In this document: piece by piece, positions 1 through 7,569 of the stretch
Layout: each line of letters starts with the position of its first letter
Numbering within the stretch: position 1 is the first letter of the stretch
Origin: JBLHGU01 sp047615875
GTDB lineage: Bacteria; Pseudomonadota; Gammaproteobacteria; Arenicellales; CAJQKF01
Assembly (NCBI GenBank): GCA_047615875.1
Contig: JBLHGU010000069.1
Span: 1 to 24,153, forward strand
DNA length: 24,153 bases
Direction: 5' to 3'
The notes under the pieces: generated by a model
What the model was told of the DNA's origin: nothing
Seen by the model: only the letters and a program-made list of their open reading frames with translations
The model's database searches: none
Program-made: the position numbers and the translations under genes

Positions 1-1160
1 ACGGTTTTCGCCGACGATTAACCACTGATGTATATCCATCCACTTATGACTGGTCTTACGATCCACTTAATCAGGGAGAGGACGTTCTGGCGTTTGATTT
101 CTATAAGCAGTATCTAGCAGAGAATGTCGGTCCGGGTTGGTCCCTCGAATTGCAATTTGATGAAGAGAATCAGTTTCGTAGCCTGGAATATTTGAGAGAA
201 AATCATGAGCAACCCTTTGCTTTGGTTTCTTCATTTACAAGCCCACATCCACCTTTTATCGCACCACGTAAGTACTGGGATATGTATGAGGATGTTGAGA
301 TTGACTTGCCTGACTATCCTCAAGATATGGAATCAAACTTTTCTGTAATGGACCACGCATTGTCTCAGTGGCATGGCACCGACCGTTTTGCCGATGCTAT
401 TCGTGATCCGGACAATTTGCGCGCAATGAGAAGAGGGTACTATGCGCTGTATAGTTATATAGATGATAAGGTTGGCGAGCTTATCAATGTTCTGGAAGAG
501 CAAGGTATCAGAGATCAAACTGCCGTATTCTTTGTGGCGGATCATGGGGATATGATCGGAGAGAAGGGCATGATTCAGAAACGAAGTTTTTATGACCACT
601 CTGCACGAATCCCTTTTATTGCAGACATTCCAGGCTACACTCGAACAGGCCCAGTTATAGCACCTGTTTCCTTGATAGATCTTGCGCCTACCTTGCTTGA
701 TGTTGCACAGGTTCCTGTGGAATCAAGGTTGCCTATGGATGGGGTAAGTGTATTACCGTTAATGGATGGAGAGGTTCAGGTTGAACGGATCGCCGTGGCT
801 GAATATCATGCGGAAGGTGTATTCAGGGCCTGTTTCATGATTCGAAAGGGTAGCTATAAGTATGTCTATATCGATGGTGCTGATCACCAGTTGTTTAATC
901 TGGACGCTGATCCTGGTGAATGGAATAATCTATGTGGCATGCAAGAATTCGCAGAAATCGAGAATAGCCTAAAACAGTTGATAGAGTCGAAGTTTGATGT
1001 GTCTTCAATTTCTCCAAGCATCGATCAAAATCTTGAAATGAAAAGAGTTGTTTTGCAGGCGATGCACACAAATCAGACCCATTGGGATTATCAGCCATTT
1101 TTCGATGCTAGCAGTCAGTATGTTCGCACTGATAAATCCAAAAAGTATATCCGCACCTGA
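1..1160 (+). CDS. betC: Choline-sulfatase-like sulfatase, 5' end outside window
   Basis: The reading frame is open from base 3, so the gene starts upstream of the window; the TTG at 150 is internal. About 385 C-terminal residues are visible. They begin with GFRRRLTTDVYPSTYDW, close to the choline-sulfatase pattern GF..RLTTDIYP..., and contain the sulfatase metal-site motif ADHGDMIGEKG followed by a basic segment. The C-terminal HWDYQPFFDASSQYVR is the tail typical of the BetC branch. The family hydrolyses choline-O-sulfate, releasing choline for glycine betaine synthesis or catabolism, plus sulfate. The N-terminal Cys/Ser-x-Pro-x-Arg formylglycine site lies outside the window, so activity cannot be judged. 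No bet genes follow; the next gene downstream, 15 bases away, is a peptidase. Sulfatase family is certain; choline sulfate as substrate is likely but inferred. Confidence 0.85.
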   Translation, partial: GFRRRLTTDVYPSTYDWSYDPLNQGEDVLAFDFYKQYLAENVGPGWSLELQFDEENQFRSLEYLRENHEQPFALVSSFTSPHPPFIAPRKYWDMYEDVEIDLPDYPQDMESNFSVMDHALSQWHGTDRFADAIRDPDNLRAMRRGYYALYSYIDDKVGELINVLEEQGIRDQTAVFFVADHGDMIGEKGMIQKRSFYDHSARIPFIADIPGYTRTGPVIAPVSLIDLAPTLLDVAQVPVESRLPMDGVSVLPLMDGEVQVERIAVAEYHAEGVFRACFMIRKGSYKYVYIDGADHQLFNLDADPGEWNNLCGMQEFAEIENSLKQLIESKFDVSSISPSIDQNLEMKRVVLQAMHTNQTHWDYQPFFDASSQYVRTDKSKKYIRT

Positions 1161-1175
1161 AGGTGTCAGGGAGAG

Positions 1176-2189
1176 ATGAATCTAGCTGATGATTCCCAAA
1201 TTACCCAACCATTCAATTTTATGAAATTATCTAAACCACCCTATATTCGATCACTATATTCAGAGATAGAACCCTATAAATCTGGCATGTTAAGAGTGTC
1301 CGATGTTCACGAAATATATTTCGAGGAGTGCGGTAATCCGCAGGGTAAGCCCGTTGTTTACTTACATGGTGGCCCTGGTAGTGGTTGCAGAAATAGCTTC
1401 CGGCGTTACTTTGACCCCGCCAAGTATCGAATAATCCTCTTCGATCAACGTGGCTGTGGTCGTTCGATACCACATGCTAATCTGGTTGATAATACAACCT
1501 GGCATTTAGTTTCTGATATCGAAGCACTGCGTAAATTTTGTGATGTAGAAGCCTGGCAGGTGTTTGGAGGCTCGTGGGGCAGTACACTTGCTTTGGCCTA
1601 TGCCCAAATTTATCCTGAAAGGGTAACAGAGCTGGTATTGCGCGGCCTGTTTACCCTACGTCGAAGCGAGTTGTTGTGGTTCTATCAGGATGGTGCAAGT
1701 CACGTTTACCCAGACTTCTGGGAGGATTATATTGCACCCATACCTTTGACTGAGCGCGGGGATTTAATAGCGGCTTATCATAAGCGCTTAACCGGTGATG
1801 ATCCCGCTGCGCAAATCGAATGCGCACGGGCCTGGGCGCGTTGGGAGTTTTCGGCAGTCTCCTTGTGGCCAAATCCTACCGGGCATGCAAATGTTGAATC
1901 GGATCTTTTTTCCCTGGCCTTTTCCCGCATTGAATGCCATTACTTCACTAACTGTGGTTTTTTCGATTCTGATGATCAATTAATTCAGAATTTGCACAAA
2001 ATTAGACACATCCCTTGTGTATTGATTCAGGGACGATACGACATGTGCACGCCTGCCAGGACCGCATGGGATATTCACAAAGCCTGGCCTGAGGCCAATT
2101 TTCGTCTAGTTGGTGATGCCGGGCATGCGGGTAGCGAGCCGGGCATTGTGCATGAACTAATCAGTGCAACTGATAGATTCGCGGTTTAA
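1176..2189 (+). CDS. pip: Prolyl aminopeptidase (proline iminopeptidase), alpha/beta hydrolase
   Basis: The enzyme removes N-terminal proline from peptides in the cytoplasm. The 337-residue protein has the family's oxyanion motif HGGPGSG at residues 64-70, the nucleophile elbow GGSWGS with Ser133, Asp289 in GRYDMCTP and His317 in GDAGHAGSEPG, which makes a complete triad. Length is close to the usual 310-330 residues. The ATG at 1176 has a purine-rich GGGAG directly before it. An internal ATG at 1221 (MKLSKPP) would give a more typical N-terminus but lacks a clear ribosome site, so the start is uncertain by 15 codons. It begins 15 bases after the sulfatase gene and is probably co-transcribed with it, although no functional link is obvious. 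It converges on the racemase-type gene that ends at 2225. Confidence 0.93.
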   Translation: MNLADDSQITQPFNFMKLSKPPYIRSLYSEIEPYKSGMLRVSDVHEIYFEECGNPQGKPVVYLHGGPGSGCRNSFRRYFDPAKYRIILFDQRGCGRSIPHANLVDNTTWHLVSDIEALRKFCDVEAWQVFGGSWGSTLALAYAQIYPERVTELVLRGLFTLRRSELLWFYQDGASHVYPDFWEDYIAPIPLTERGDLIAAYHKRLTGDDPAAQIECARAWARWEFSAVSLWPNPTGHANVESDLFSLAFSRIECHYFTNCGFFDSDDQLIQNLHKIRHIPCVLIQGRYDMCTPARTAWDIHKAWPEANFRLVGDAGHAGSEPGIVHELISATDRFAV

Positions 2190-2224
2190 TCAAATATCCC
2201 CTTAAGAAACCTAACCTGTTCCGG

Positions 2225-2968
2225 CTAGGACTCGAATAACCTGCCTTTATTGGTAATCAGTCCAGCCAGGCCAGAGAGTTGTGCCATATGCCATGCAAGT
2301 ACCTGATTGCTGGAAGTGGCGACTATGCCGGTTTCCTGTTCAATAAATGGAATAATGTGTGCACACTTCATGTTGGTGCAGGCAACAAATACTGCATCGA
2401 CATTCTGACCTTTAACCAGCTCGATGCTAGCCTGTCGAATTGAATCTGGTGAAATTCGACCAACGATCTTGTCATATTTTTCGTTAAACGTGGCAGCCAC
2501 TTCAACGTGTATGTCGTGTCGCTCAAATTCATCGATCATGGTCTGAGAGACCTCTTCGCTATAGGGCGCGAGGTAAGCTATGTTTTTGGCACCGATATGA
2601 CGCATGGCAGTTATAGCTGCGAGCATAGGGTTGGATACGCTTTCGCAGGGACGTGATTCCTTTACCAGCTTGGCAATTGATTCATCGCCTATATGTAGTG
2701 ACCCTGATGTGCAACCGTAACCCATACTATCGAACTCAGCGTCTAGTGGAAAAAGAGACATGCTGGTTGTCAGGTGTCCTTCCATTTGTTTCAGAGTTTC
2801 AATCGTCACTTCATTTTCAAATGGAATTCTATTCACCATTAGGCTGACTGGAATACCTTCAAAGAAATAACGAAACTCATCTTCAATGGTTACATCAGAC
2901 TGTAAGACAATCAGTCCCAGTCGACGAACATAGTTTTCTGGCAGTACATCGAATTCGAGCATTTTCAT
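2225..2968 (-). CDS. Asp/Glu racemase-superfamily protein, EutA/maleate-isomerase type
   Basis: The protein has 247 residues and the two-cysteine layout of the Asp/Glu racemase superfamily: Cys86 in GYGCTSGS and Cys197 in VACTNMKCA. A late SSNQVLAWH segment matches the maleate isomerase/EutA branch. Both catalytic cysteines are present, so a racemase or isomerase is more likely than arylmalonate decarboxylase, which uses one cysteine. EutA-like proteins occur in ectoine-degradation clusters, but no other ectoine genes are visible here. The gene starts 46 bases after the acyl-CoA ligase gene on the same strand and is probably the last gene of the SauS/SauT-like unit. The substrate is unknown; a role in handling a dicarboxylate or amino acid related to that unit is inference only. 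The family call is firm. Confidence 0.85.
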   Translation of the reverse strand: MKMLEFDVLPENYVRRLGLIVLQSDVTIEDEFRYFFEGIPVSLMVNRIPFENEVTIETLKQMEGHLTTSMSLFPLDAEFDSMGYGCTSGSLHIGDESIAKLVKESRPCESVSNPMLAAITAMRHIGAKNIAYLAPYSEEVSQTMIDEFERHDIHVEVAATFNEKYDKIVGRISPDSIRQASIELVKGQNVDAVFVACTNMKCAHIIPFIEQETGIVATSSNQVLAWHMAQLSGLAGLITNKGRLFES

Positions 2969-3014
2969 TTCATTATTCTCTTCAGTGGAATCTAATTCAG
3001 TATTGAATGTAGTA

Positions 3015-4544
3015 TCACAAATTCACATCAGCAATCATTTCGGGTAACTTCAAACGCAGTATCTTGCCAGAAGGTCCCTTGGGTAAATCTTCGAAAAAGT
3101 AAATAGTCTTTGGCGTTTTGACCTTTCCGATGGACTGTTCGCAAAAAGTTTGTAACTCCGCTTCAGAGCACTTGTATCCTTCTCTGACTACAACGCAGGC
3201 TACGACTTCCTGCCCATAAGCCTCATGGTCGACACCCACTGCTGCTGCTTCAAGAATGGCTTCATGTTTGTAAAGAATGTCATCAATTTCTCGTGGAGCA
3301 ATATTCTCTCCACCACGAATGATCAACTCCTTAAGTCGTCCAGTGATGAAAATATATCCATCATCGTCCTTCTTACCCTGATCGCCAGTATATAACCAGT
3401 TATCAATAATAGACGATGCGGTTGCCTCAGGGTTTTTATAATAAAGATCCAGAACGTTATCACCCTGGATGACCAATTCTCCAATTGTGTCGGCAGGACA
3501 TACATTGCCATTGTCATCAACAATATTAATCTGGTTACCGAATGGTAGACCCACAGAGCCAGGTTTACGTTGCCTTGGCGGCATCGGGTTACTGGCGACA
3601 GTTGCTGCTGTCTCGGTTAATCCCATGGTTTCAATCATAGGTACTTTAAAAACTTCTTCCCATTGTTTTAACACGACTGCGGGCAACGGTGCTGAAGCAG
3701 AGCGTGCAAAGCGAAAATTGGCTAGCCGACTATCATCGCCGTACTTATAAGGTTCCTTATTGGCACGGTCGAGTAAGTACTTAATTATGGTGGGTACAAT
3801 GCTTGACCAACTACACTGATAAGACTCAATAAGATTCCAGAATGAACTGGCACTGAAGCGTGCTGGCATGACAACGCTACTACCATTTACCAAGGGAGTG
3901 ACTACTGTAACCATGGCGCCATTGATATGGTAAATCGGTAATACACAAAGCACGCGATCGGTGCTGTTGAGTTCATGGGCAACAATCACGTTTTGTCCAC
4001 CACTAACAATCGCCCGGTGAGAAAGAATGGCGCCTTTAGGCAGGCCAGTGCTGCCAGATGTATAAAGTAACAGGGCTGTGTCAGTTTCGACAGGCGTTTC
4101 TACGACAATTGAGTCGGTGTTGCTACTGGGCCACTGCGGACCATTCTCAGACACTTCAATAACCAGAACATCTCTTTCAATCGATTGTAGTAGATGATCC
4201 AGTTTTTCTCGATACTCAGGTGCAACCAGCACGATCTCTGAGTCGGAATGCCCCAGTACATGGGTTAGCTGCACATTTCCAGCAACCGTATTAAGAGGCA
4301 CAATAACCCGATTGCTGGCCATAACGCCCAGAAATAGATTTACTGCCCAGTAACCGTTGTTCAACAGAAATGCTACTTTGGCACCTTTAGGAATGCCCAG
4401 CTGATTCAGTTTTTGGCCAATTTCATTTGTGCAGCTCTTAAGCTCGGTGAAACTGACTCTTAAATTATCATCAGGAGTAATTAAAAAAGTTCTGTCTGGT
4501 GTATTCGTAGCGTGGTGCTCAATACACTGGAGAATGGTCTGCAT
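3015..4544 (-). CDS. sauT: AMP-forming acyl-CoA synthetase, SauT-like (sulfoacetate-CoA ligase candidate)
   Basis: The 509-residue member of the ANL adenylating family has the P-loop YTSGSTGLPKG (161-171), the A5 motif MGLTETA (307-313), YTGD (385-388), the hinge region GRLKELIIRGGENI (402-415) and the C-terminal catalytic Lys494 in GPSGKI. It would activate a carboxylic acid to its CoA thioester via an acyl-adenylate. The gene begins 2 bases after the stop codon of the acylating aldehyde dehydrogenase gene, so the two are probably translationally coupled. In the known sulfoacetate pathway (SauT then SauS), sulfoacetate is converted to sulfoacetyl-CoA and reduced to sulfoacetaldehyde. The same ligase/dehydrogenase pairing is the main reason for the SauT suggestion. 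The family is certain, but the acid is not: other short polar acids remain possible, so the symbol is provisional. Confidence 0.8.
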   Translation of the reverse strand: MQTILQCIEHHATNTPDRTFLITPDDNLRVSFTELKSCTNEIGQKLNQLGIPKGAKVAFLLNNGYWAVNLFLGVMASNRVIVPLNTVAGNVQLTHVLGHSDSEIVLVAPEYREKLDHLLQSIERDVLVIEVSENGPQWPSSNTDSIVVETPVETDTALLLYTSGSTGLPKGAILSHRAIVSGGQNVIVAHELNSTDRVLCVLPIYHINGAMVTVVTPLVNGSSVVMPARFSASSFWNLIESYQCSWSSIVPTIIKYLLDRANKEPYKYGDDSRLANFRFARSASAPLPAVVLKQWEEVFKVPMIETMGLTETAATVASNPMPPRQRKPGSVGLPFGNQINIVDDNGNVCPADTIGELVIQGDNVLDLYYKNPEATASSIIDNWLYTGDQGKKDDDGYIFITGRLKELIIRGGENIAPREIDDILYKHEAILEAAAVGVDHEAYGQEVVACVVVREGYKCSEAELQTFCEQSIGKVKTPKTIYFFEDLPKGPSGKILRLKLPEMIADVNL

Positions 4545-4546
4545 TA

Positions 4547-5983
4547 TTAGTCTCGTCCAAACTTGGCAAAGTGAGCGCCAAACAACTCTTCTTCAGAAGG
4601 CTTGTCCTCACCTACTGCGGTTACAAGATGGGTGATGTTGATAAAGTGACGATAATTCAGGTTTTCTGTGATGCTATTGCCGCCCCACGTTCCACAACCC
4701 ATGCTGAGTGTAAAATTCAGAGCATTATTAAAACTGCCGCCATTGCCAAATGTATGCGCCTGGTTAACCAGCACTCGAACGACATCGATTTCCTCTGCGA
4801 GACGGGTAGGGTGGGCGGCGGTGTTGGTGTGAATGCCACAGGAATGACCACGACCTTGTACATTGAGTACGTCACGAACCAGTTGTACGGCGTGATCAAA
4901 GTCTTTTGCCCGGTAAACTGTGAGAACAAGTGAAAGCTTTTCATCTGCGAAGGGTGATTCAGCATCAAACTGATCTTCTTCTACCAGAAAAAATCGTGCC
5001 TGGTCTGAGCCTTCACCCAAGCCCACACCTTTGGCAAATATGTCTGCATCTTTTGCGATTAAGTGGCGGTTCAGTTTGCCTTCCAACCACAGTTTTTTCT
5101 TGATCTCAGATTTTTCGTCGCTGTTGGTGCGATAGGCTCCAGTTCTCTGCAAGGCAGCAATGGCATCCTCATAAATCTCATTAAGGATAATCAACGAGTT
5201 TTCCGAGGAACAGGAAGTCGAATTGTCGAATGTTTTTGACGCACAGATTTTTTCTGCTGCATCATCGAGCTTTGCATCGCTATCGATGATAACGGGTACA
5301 TTGCCCGCGCCAACACCAATCGCTGGTTTGCCACTACTATAGGCTGAGCGGACATTGTTCTGAGAACCTGTCGCGATAATAAGGTCAGCACTTTGCAAAA
5401 GTAATTTCGTCAGGCTACGAGAAACCGGTTGTGGCAGGATTTGAATTAAATCTTCAGGCATACCTATTTGCGCCAATGCTCCACGCATCAGTTCTACCGT
5501 CGCGTTAGTGCTGTTCCAACCCGCAGGGGAGGGTGCAATGATAATTGCATTGGCACCCTTCAGCGCCATCATGGATTTGTTTACTGGGGTTGCAGCGGGG
5601 TTGGTAGAAGGTGTTATTGCTGCTACTACACCAACCGGCTTACCATATCTAACCAGACCTCTGGATTCATCACTTTCGATAATGCCAACAGTCTTTGCTC
5701 GCATTAGATCACGCAGTGTGCCGAAGGTTTTGCGTTGGTTTTTTATAATCTTGTCTTTGACATTGCCAACGCCGGTGTCAGCGACCGCCATATCTGCCAG
5801 CTTAGCAGCATTTCCCGGCTTATACAGAGACCATGCAACGGCGGTGACAGCTTCATCAATTCGCTCCTGGTCAGCATTAACGATGCTTGTCATAGCCTCC
5901 TTGGCTTTGCTCAGGAGATCCTGGATGATTGCCACTTCGTTGCTGTTATCGTTATTGGAGTTGGAAGGTGATAATGTCCCCAT
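4547..5983 (-). CDS. sauS: CoA-acylating aldehyde dehydrogenase, sulfoacetaldehyde dehydrogenase (SauS) type
   Basis: Enzymes of this family interconvert an acyl-CoA and its aldehyde with NAD(P). The sequence has ITPSTNPAATPVNK, the GSQNNVRSAY nucleotide-binding region, the catalytic cysteine in TFDNSTSCSSEN (Cys258) and a C-terminal MGCGTWGGNS. Together with KNQRKTFGTLRDLM these recall acylating sulfoacetaldehyde dehydrogenases rather than the shorter EutE/MhpF enzymes. I place the start at the ATG at 5983 (478 residues) because GAGG lies 9 bases upstream; an in-frame ATG at 5998 has no visible ribosome site. It is the first gene of a leftward unit with the acyl-CoA ligase 2 bases downstream, and it is divergent from a TauE-type exporter. 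Acylating aldehyde dehydrogenase is secure; sulfoacetaldehyde as the substrate is likely but unproved. Confidence 0.85.
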   Translation of the reverse strand: MGTLSPSNSNNDNSNEVAIIQDLLSKAKEAMTSIVNADQERIDEAVTAVAWSLYKPGNAAKLADMAVADTGVGNVKDKIIKNQRKTFGTLRDLMRAKTVGIIESDESRGLVRYGKPVGVVAAITPSTNPAATPVNKSMMALKGANAIIIAPSPAGWNSTNATVELMRGALAQIGMPEDLIQILPQPVSRSLTKLLLQSADLIIATGSQNNVRSAYSSGKPAIGVGAGNVPVIIDSDAKLDDAAEKICASKTFDNSTSCSSENSLIILNEIYEDAIAALQRTGAYRTNSDEKSEIKKKLWLEGKLNRHLIAKDADIFAKGVGLGEGSDQARFFLVEEDQFDAESPFADEKLSLVLTVYRAKDFDHAVQLVRDVLNVQGRGHSCGIHTNTAAHPTRLAEEIDVVRVLVNQAHTFGNGGSFNNALNFTLSMGCGTWGGNSITENLNYRHFINITHLVTAVGEDKPSEEELFGAHFAKFGRD

Positions 5984-6120
5984 CTGGGCGCGCCTCATGT
6001 GTGTCGAGATGCTGATTCTAATGTGTTATAACCTCATCCACAATTAACCCTGCGTCTATATTTATCCATTAGCGCCTTGTCGGGTTGTTTTCCTTTGAAT
6101 CGAGACAATAGAGGCAGTTA

Positions 6121-6879
6121 GTGTTTGAAAATCTGGATATCTGGATAATCCTTTGGTGCAGTTTTGCATTAGCCTGTGGCGGTCTGATTAAGGGCACGCT
6201 TGGGGTAGGTACACCACTTCTTACTGTTCCGCTTATGGCGCTGGTATTGCCGGTGCAAAGTGCAATCGCAATTATGGCGATACCCGTGGTAGTCGCCAAT
6301 GTTATGCAGTTTTTTCAGGCTGAACGTAGCATTGAGGTGGTGAAAAATTTCTGGCCAACGTTTCTGTGTTTATTGATAGGGACCTGGTTTGGTGTAGAGA
6401 TTCTAGCGACAATAAATGAAAGAAATCTTCTTTTGATGGTAGGTGGCCTGGTTATAGTATTCACATTTCTACAGGGGTCGAGTCGAAAACTGCTCCTGCC
6501 AGATAAATGGGTACGACCGGCCGGAGTGGGGTTTGGTCTGGCTAGTGGTGTTATCGGCGGAGTCTCATCCATGTTTGGCCCGATGTTTATTATTTATCTA
6601 ATATCTATCAAGAATCTCGAAAAGAACCAGTTTGTCAGTATTATCAGTTTTCTCTATATGGGCGCCGTTATACCCTGGACCATTATATTAATCTGGTTCG
6701 GAATTCTGGATACACAATTATTGATTCTATCTGCTTTTGCAACTATTCCTGTAACCCTCGGTCTGTTAGTTGGGCGAACATTGCGAAGTCATGTCAGCGA
6801 ACAGAAGTTTCAGAAACTGGTTTTGGTGGTATTGCTATGTTCAGGCGGCACGATGCTTTGGCGAGCTTTAGTCGTTTGA
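6121..6879 (+). CDS. TauE/SafE-family membrane exporter (sulfite/sulfonate-type)
   Basis: This 252-residue inner-membrane protein has about eight hydrophobic segments in two repeated halves, each with a glycine-rich signature (GGLIKGTLGVGTPLL near residue 20 and LASGVIGGVSSMFGP near 140). This is the TauE/SafE (DUF81) fold. Family members export sulfite or sulfoacetate during sulfonate breakdown, but many have unknown anions. The start is GTG at 6121 with GAGG 6 bases upstream. It is divergent from the SauS-like gene, separated by about 137 bases, so the two may share a control region; this supports a role in removing sulfite made from a sulfonate. The 3' end overlaps, tail to tail, a DUF423 fragment, and the last eight codons are repeated at 7156-7179. 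No gene symbol is given because the anion is not identified. Confidence 0.85.
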   Translation: MFENLDIWIILWCSFALACGGLIKGTLGVGTPLLTVPLMALVLPVQSAIAIMAIPVVVANVMQFFQAERSIEVVKNFWPTFLCLLIGTWFGVEILATINERNLLLMVGGLVIVFTFLQGSSRKLLLPDKWVRPAGVGFGLASGVIGGVSSMFGPMFIIYLISIKNLEKNQFVSIISFLYMGAVIPWTIILIWFGILDTQLLILSAFATIPVTLGLLVGRTLRSHVSEQKFQKLVLVVLLCSGGTMLWRALVV

Positions 6880-7001
6880 TGCCCTAATGCCGATTGCTAT
6901 GGCGAGCCATCCAAAAATAAACAAGAGTCCACCAAAAGGCGTAATTATTCCCAATTTATTGAAACCCGTAAGAGCGATCAGGTAAAGAGATCCGGAAAAC
7001 A
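6855..7001. repeat. First copy of duplicated tauE/DUF423 3'-end segment
   Basis: This roughly 145-base stretch holds the last codons of tauE (reading LWRALVV then stop) and, on the minus strand, the last 43 or so codons of a DUF423 gene. It matches 7156-7303 over its full length with scattered differences, including the TauE tail read on the plus strand. Most differences are synonymous in both reading frames. The two copies are in the same orientation and are separated by the REP-type element at 7002-7155. Confidence 0.85.
6868..7001 (-). pseudogene. C-terminal fragment of a second DUF423 gene
   Basis: Read on the minus strand, this segment encodes GSLYLIALTGFNKLGIITPF and goes on to end in RASND, nearly the same as the C-terminal 43 residues of the intact DUF423 protein encoded at 7156-7569 (about seven replacements). 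The upstream half of the gene is missing, and the homology stops where the REP-type element begins at about 7002. An open frame of 67 codons continues to 7071, but its first 20 or so codons lie in the repeat and look like chance. Most base differences from the intact copy are silent, so the fragment probably came from a diverged allele rather than from a recent copying event. Confidence 0.8.
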
Positions 7002-7155
7002 GAGCACGTAGGATGTGGTGAGCTACGAACCGCATCAATTGAGAAAACGAAGGGACAGGAGAATAGCTCATCTACATAAGCTACCACTGATGCGGGTTCG
7101 TGCCTCACCACATCCTACTGTCTTTGGGGGATTGATAGCGCACACTGCCTGTTGG
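7002..7155. mobile_element. REP/MITE-type non-coding element, copy A
   Basis: Two inverted copies of a roughly 29-base sequence, starting GTAGGATGTGGTGAG and ending CGAACCGCATC, lie at 7008-7036 and 7089-7118 (the latter as reverse complement). About 52 bases lie between them, and a 35-base tail follows. The whole unit, including the spacer and tail, recurs at 17296-17452. The termini resemble GTAGG-type REP sequences found in gammaproteobacteria. There is no coding capacity, so it would have to be moved by a transposase encoded elsewhere, possibly a REP-associated tyrosine transposase. It sits exactly between the two copies of the tauE/DUF423 tail. Confidence 0.75.
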
Positions 7156-7303
7156 TTATGGCGGGCTTTGGTCGTCTGAAGCCTTTAAACCAAACGCTAT
7201 AGCCAACCACCCAAAAATAAACAATAGTCCACCAAAGGGCGTAATCATTCCCAACTTGTTGACTCCTGTGAGTGCGATCAGGTAAAGAGAACCGCAAAAT
7301 AAC
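7156..7303. repeat. Second copy of duplicated tauE/DUF423 3'-end segment
   Basis: Read on the plus strand, bases 7156-7179 encode LWRALVV and a TGA stop, the exact TauE C-terminus, with only synonymous changes relative to 6856-6879. The rest matches the DUF423 3' end at 6880-7001. It forms the 3' end of the intact DUF423 gene, so the TauE tail here is a relic with no upstream tauE sequence. Confidence 0.85.
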
Positions 7304-7569
7304 AGGATGCCAAACAGAAAACATAAAGCTGCACGCCACAGCCAGAGGTTGAAATGCTGCCTTGCGAAAAGCAGGCTTAGCCCTATGGCAAGGGTATGAT
7401 AAAAATGATAGTCCACAGCGGTTTGCCAGGTGGCGAGACTATTTTGGGACAGTACTTCTTTTAAAGCATGTGCTCCAAATGCGCCCAGCAAAACTGCTAG
7501 AAACCCACTTAAACCAAACAGAATTGCCAGTGTTTTCAAAGATCTCCAGACTGGGTAACTGAATCGCAA
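7156..7569 (-). CDS. DUF423 family small inner-membrane protein
   Basis: The 137-residue protein has four hydrophobic segments and the family hallmark LGAFGAHALK near residues 27-36, followed by WQTAVDYHFYHTLAIGL and ending in the ITPFGGLLFIFGW helix. DUF423 proteins (YgdD in E. coli) are small membrane proteins of unknown function. The chosen ATG at 7569 overlaps the 3' end of the ybfF-like gene by 34 bases, which is compatible with translational coupling. It is the last gene of the leftward pyruvate dehydrogenase run. The C-terminus reads KASDDQSPP, whereas the duplicate fragment ends RASND; the extra residues come from reading antisense through the duplicated tauE tail after loss of the original stop codon. 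The family call is firm, but no function can be given. Confidence 0.9.
   Translation of the reverse strand: MRFSYPVWRSLKTLAILFGLSGFLAVLLGAFGAHALKEVLSQNSLATWQTAVDYHFYHTLAIGLSLLFARQHFNLWLWRAALCFLFGILLFCGSLYLIALTGVNKLGMITPFGGLLFIFGWLAIAFGLKASDDQSPP

Noticed and set aside
2210..2229. Small hairpin between pip and the racemase-type gene as a terminator
   Set aside because: Arms CCTAACC/GGCTAGG have one mismatch, there is no T-run, and the hairpin covers the stop codon of the leftward gene.
2225..2968. Ectoine-degradation gene eutA
   Set aside because: The similarity to EutA is real, but no other ectoine uptake or hydrolysis genes are present, so the specific role is not claimed.
4571..4933. 120-codon plus-strand open frame
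   Set aside because: It is opposite the well-conserved C-terminal part of the acylating aldehyde dehydrogenase and has no recognisable motifs.
5987..5994. GGCGCGCC palindrome at the start of the SauS-like gene
   Set aside because: A single 8-base palindrome with no partner or spacing pattern; treated as chance.
5508..6047. 179-codon plus-strand open frame
   Set aside because: It lies antisense to the SauS-like gene, has low-complexity hydrophobic composition and no ribosome site; the minus-strand protein is clearly the real gene.
6868..7071. 67-codon frame as an intact small membrane protein gene
   Set aside because: Only its C-terminal 43 codons are DUF423; the N-terminal part is read from the REP-type element.
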